Assembly (NCBI GenBank): GCA_019339365.1
Contig: CP079859.1
Span: 1,612,001 to 1,676,000 of the forward strand
Direction: 5' to 3'
Origin: Vibrio neptunius
GTDB taxonomy: Bacteria; Pseudomonadota; Gammaproteobacteria; Enterobacterales; Vibrionaceae
Length of the DNA: 64,000 nt
A program made the translations under genes and the position numbers. Shown piece after piece: positions 61,063 to 64,000 of the stretch. A model generated the notes under the pieces. The model searched no databases, was not told the origin of the DNA, and saw nothing but the letters and a program-made list of their open reading frames with translations. The number at the start of each line of letters is the position of its first letter. Position 1 is the first letter of the stretch.

Positions 61063-64000
61063 ATGGAAACATACAAAAACGTCCTCTCGTCAATTCTGAG
61101 TGCGAGAGAGTTAACCAAGCCCAATGCTCAACCAGTATATAGTTACAAAGTCACCGCTTTGGAGTTTGAGTCTCTCAAACAGTCGTTGATTGCTAGCGTC
61201 GAGAACAATGGCATTCACACCTATGCTAACCAGCCGACGAGGGAGTGGGCTGGGTGTTTTGTATTATATGCGGCGGAGTGGTGGCGAACTTCATTTCAAG
61301 GGGGGTGTGGGCTTGGGAACCTGTATTGGAGTCGTTAGGTTTACCCGCCAACGCGATTTCGCCTGCACAAAGAAGTGAGATGGTCGTTAAGGGTTTAAGT
61401 TTTTGGGGGAGAAAGGTCTTAAGTAATACTAAAGGACGCATGTTACTTGGCACGATAGCCGTTGAAGGAGGCTTGCCACAAACACTTATCCAAGACCCAA
61501 ATAGTAAACTTGCCTATTATTTCGAACAAGTTATCCAAGATTATGGTCAGTTTGCTAATTCGCACTTAAGTGCAGAATCGGTAGCCAAAGCGCATGCGCA
61601 CTACATTGCCGCATCATTCCGAGATGAAACTGTGTATAGCATTGTGGCGAAAGTTGCCGAATCCATTTACTACCTAGTTGATAAACATGGGTTAGATGAG
61701 CAAAGTGATCCTTTGTACTACTTGAACACAGTAGACGTGAATTGGTCGCAAAGTTTACCGTTAAACTTGGAGCCTGAAGCGGTACGAACATTATTGGGGA
61801 ATGCGCTAGGCCTTGCGATTGAAGTTCAACGTCGTTTACCAAATTCGATTAAGATTATTCGTTCTTTACGTCAATCTTATTCTCAGTATGCTTCGATGTT
61901 GGAGATGTCTGGATCCGATGACGCGGGCCTACTTTCTGATGAAGCGTATCATTGGCACAACCAAATAGACATCACGCTCAAGTCTCGTCTCAATGCTAAA
62001 TTCTTACAGCAGTTGTTTGGTAGTGTGAATTTGCCTGATCGTCTCAATTTGTTTGCGGTTGGTAGAAAGAGCCTTTTGTTAGCGAAAGCATTTAAACGAG
62101 GCACTGACTCAGAGCATTATTTGTTAGACGTTTACACCCGGTCTCTTCCTGCGGAGTGGTTTGATTGCGATATTCAGCTAAAAGCCACTGATGACCTTGG
62201 TAATGAATGGAACGCACCTGTATTAGGTGGCGCAGGGATTGATGCAAATGATCCTTGGGTATTCATACAATCCAATGATAAATGGTTACTCAAAGGCGCG
62301 GGAAGTGTCGCGTGTGAAGAAGTGAATGCTTTAGTTTCTGTACCTAGTCATTTTTCACATCCTAACCTTGAGCCTATCGGTAAGTTTAATGACCGAATTC
62401 TCTTCGATGTAACTTCACAAATTGGGTCTCAGTTTTACTTTGAAGAGTATTGTGTGTCGCTAGAACAGCAAAGTGAGCAATATATAGAATTCAATTTGGT
62501 TGGTCAGTCTGTCCCTTATCAAACTAATCCCAGTAAGTGCTTTTTAGGCGTACCTAACCTTGTTTCTATTGATGAAAATGGTCAAAAAACGGTAGTAGCG
62601 AGGAACCAACTGCGTTGGCGTAACACTGTGCTTGAACAATGGCAGACCATGGATACTGTACCTTTTGGTAAGGTCGATATTGCTCTGTTCGAAGACGATA
62701 AACCCATTAAGCGCTTTTCGGTGGGCTTATTACCAGATGATTTTGTGATTGATTTCCAATCAACCCACAAGGTTCAGATAGGACAAATCGGATTTTACTC
62801 CAATAAATCATTGCCATTTATTGCACTAAAGGATGCTGAACACGTTGAGGCTCTGCCGAGTTCAGTTCTATCTCATATTCAACAATCGAATAATGAAGCA
62901 AAACGTTCGTTAGATATGTTAAGCCATCAAGCTTACCCACCAGCACAAGTTGAAGTTGCGATGTGGTGGCAAGAGCAAGCTAAGTCATTATCGATAACTT
63001 TGCCTTTTCCCGCTAAAGGTATTTGTTTAATTAGCACTCAGGGAGAGGTCGTTCGCAACACCGAATCCATTTTGGTCGATAAGCTCAATCGTTATGAGCT
63101 ATTTGGTTATGGTGTAAGTGATTCGCTAGAAGTGGAATTCAAGCTGCAGGCTAAGGATGTTTATGGTGCTCTTGCTAAATCCGCATATGTGAAGCGATCT
63201 TTACCCAAAGGTGGCTCCTTATCTATCGGCTTTTCCTTTGTAACATTCAAAGAGGATATAGAGTCTTTGTTTGCTTTATCCGCTTCGCTAGATGCAACAG
63301 TCAGGGTTTCTGTATTAGATAGTGCATACACTATTTTTAACTTCAATGTTAATGCTTACAGTAATGCACTTATTCCAAATAGAGCGCAAGGTACGATTGA
63401 ATTCGAGTACGAGAATTTTACAGGCAACCTTTCTATGGTGCCGTTGGATAACCCTACCTTTGCTCCGATTACTTTAGCTAAGAGTGATGGGCAATGGCAT
63501 TTCCCCGAAGAGAAGGCGACTCCAGGCGCATGGCTTATTTATGCTGATGAAAAAGATCAAGGTGTAAGACCTTTGATGTGGAGTAAAGATCTCGAACTAC
63601 TCTCGTCGTCAAGCAATAAACTTGAAGAGGCCGCTTCTATAGGTGACAGTGCAGAACGTTTAGAACAGTTTACCGTCGTTTGTAGCCAATTGGCACTGGA
63701 CTTTGATGCGCCAGAATGGGCATATATCAAAGCTCTGCTGGCATTTGATAGCGTTCCGCTCACTACATTTGATTTGTGGCGTGGTGCAATCGAGAAGCCA
63801 GAATTTATGCTTGCCATGCTGTTAAGCGCAAGCAAAAAAGAAGCAGAGCGAATTTGGCAGTTCAGTCATCAGTTTCCATTTTTATGGCACTCTATGAAAG
63901 CTCGCGATGCTATGTCGGTGGTGAGTGCTTTCTATGCCTCGCGTCTAGAGGTGTACGGCAGTGATTTCTCGGACATCATCTGCAATCAAATAGAATCGAA
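61063..64000 (+). pseudogene. STY4851/ECs_5259-like large protein, frameshifted at a G run and cut by window end
   Basis: The first ~80 residues (METYKNVLSSILSARELTK, ending WAGCFVLYAAEWWR) end in a stop at 61338. Another frame carries on from about 61305 (VWAWEPVLESLG, then AVEGGLPQTLIQDPNSKL) without a stop to the window end. One more G in the G6 run at 61300-61305 joins them as FQGGVWAWEPV. The visible part would then be about 979 residues. The start resembles proteins annotated STY4851/ECs_5259, which I recall beside large DUF1998 helicases (possibly Druantia DruH-like). That match is from memory. An in-frame TTG at 61057 is also possible. The break may be a sequencing error. Confidence 0.65.

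Overview
The window reads as a chromosomal accessory region of a Vibrio or close relative. The G+C content is moderate and the genes are tightly packed. There is a proteinase-K-type Vibrio alkaline protease, and the layout is typical of a gammaproteobacterial genomic island. No rRNA, tRNA or CRISPR array was seen. Species cannot be fixed from the sequence alone.

1-7109: a probable 7-azapteridine (toxoflavin-type) biosynthesis locus. The end of a SAM methyltransferase (ToxA-like), an FGE-fold protein (ToxD-like), GTP cyclohydrolase II (ToxB-like) and a WD40 protein (ToxC-like) form one operon ending in a terminator. A DMT exporter-like protein, a nitroreductase, a LysR regulator and a convergent RibD-like deaminase/reductase (ToxE-like, frame broken in an A/T run) follow. 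Two perfect inverted repeats precede the exporter and the regulator and are good operator candidates. 7110-14495: a dead solute-binding-protein stub, a secreted S8 protease, a lipoprotein, a small membrane protein and a two-gene operon of unknown acidic proteins.

14617-29541: two very large lipoproteins of tandem ~87-residue bacterial Ig-like repeats with a DUF1566-type C-terminal domain. They lie in the same orientation with near-identical 5' flanks, N-termini and terminators, so they are a segmental duplication. Between them lie a VapBC toxin-antitoxin pair and a PI-PLC-fold protein with beta-trefoil-like repeats. A beta-CASP metallo-beta-lactamase nuclease closes this part.

30032-64000: a defence island. 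In order: a methyltransferase-HNH fusion; an SRA-like/HNH modification-dependent nuclease; a NUDIX hydrolase; a divergent WYL (BrxR/CapW-like) regulator; a helicase with a possible C-terminal nuclease, coupled to a 687-residue protein that may contain a MID/PIWI-like region; two complete ZorA-ZorB (MotA-MotB-like) motor pairs in one operon-like run, the first followed by an HNH nuclease and the second by an EH-signature/Sel1 protein; an orphan NE0113-family (CRISPR ring nuclease-like) protein; type I restriction-modification hsdR-M-S; McrBC with an EVE-like insertion in McrB; and the start of a large STY4851/ECs_5259-like protein running off the end.

The most interesting systems are the toxoflavin-like locus outside its usual Burkholderia/Pseudomonas hosts and the double-motor Zorya-like module next to an uncharacterised helicase pair. 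Caution: five genes are broken by single-base changes, each explainable in a homopolymer, with otherwise clean frames. This looks more like sequencing error than decay.
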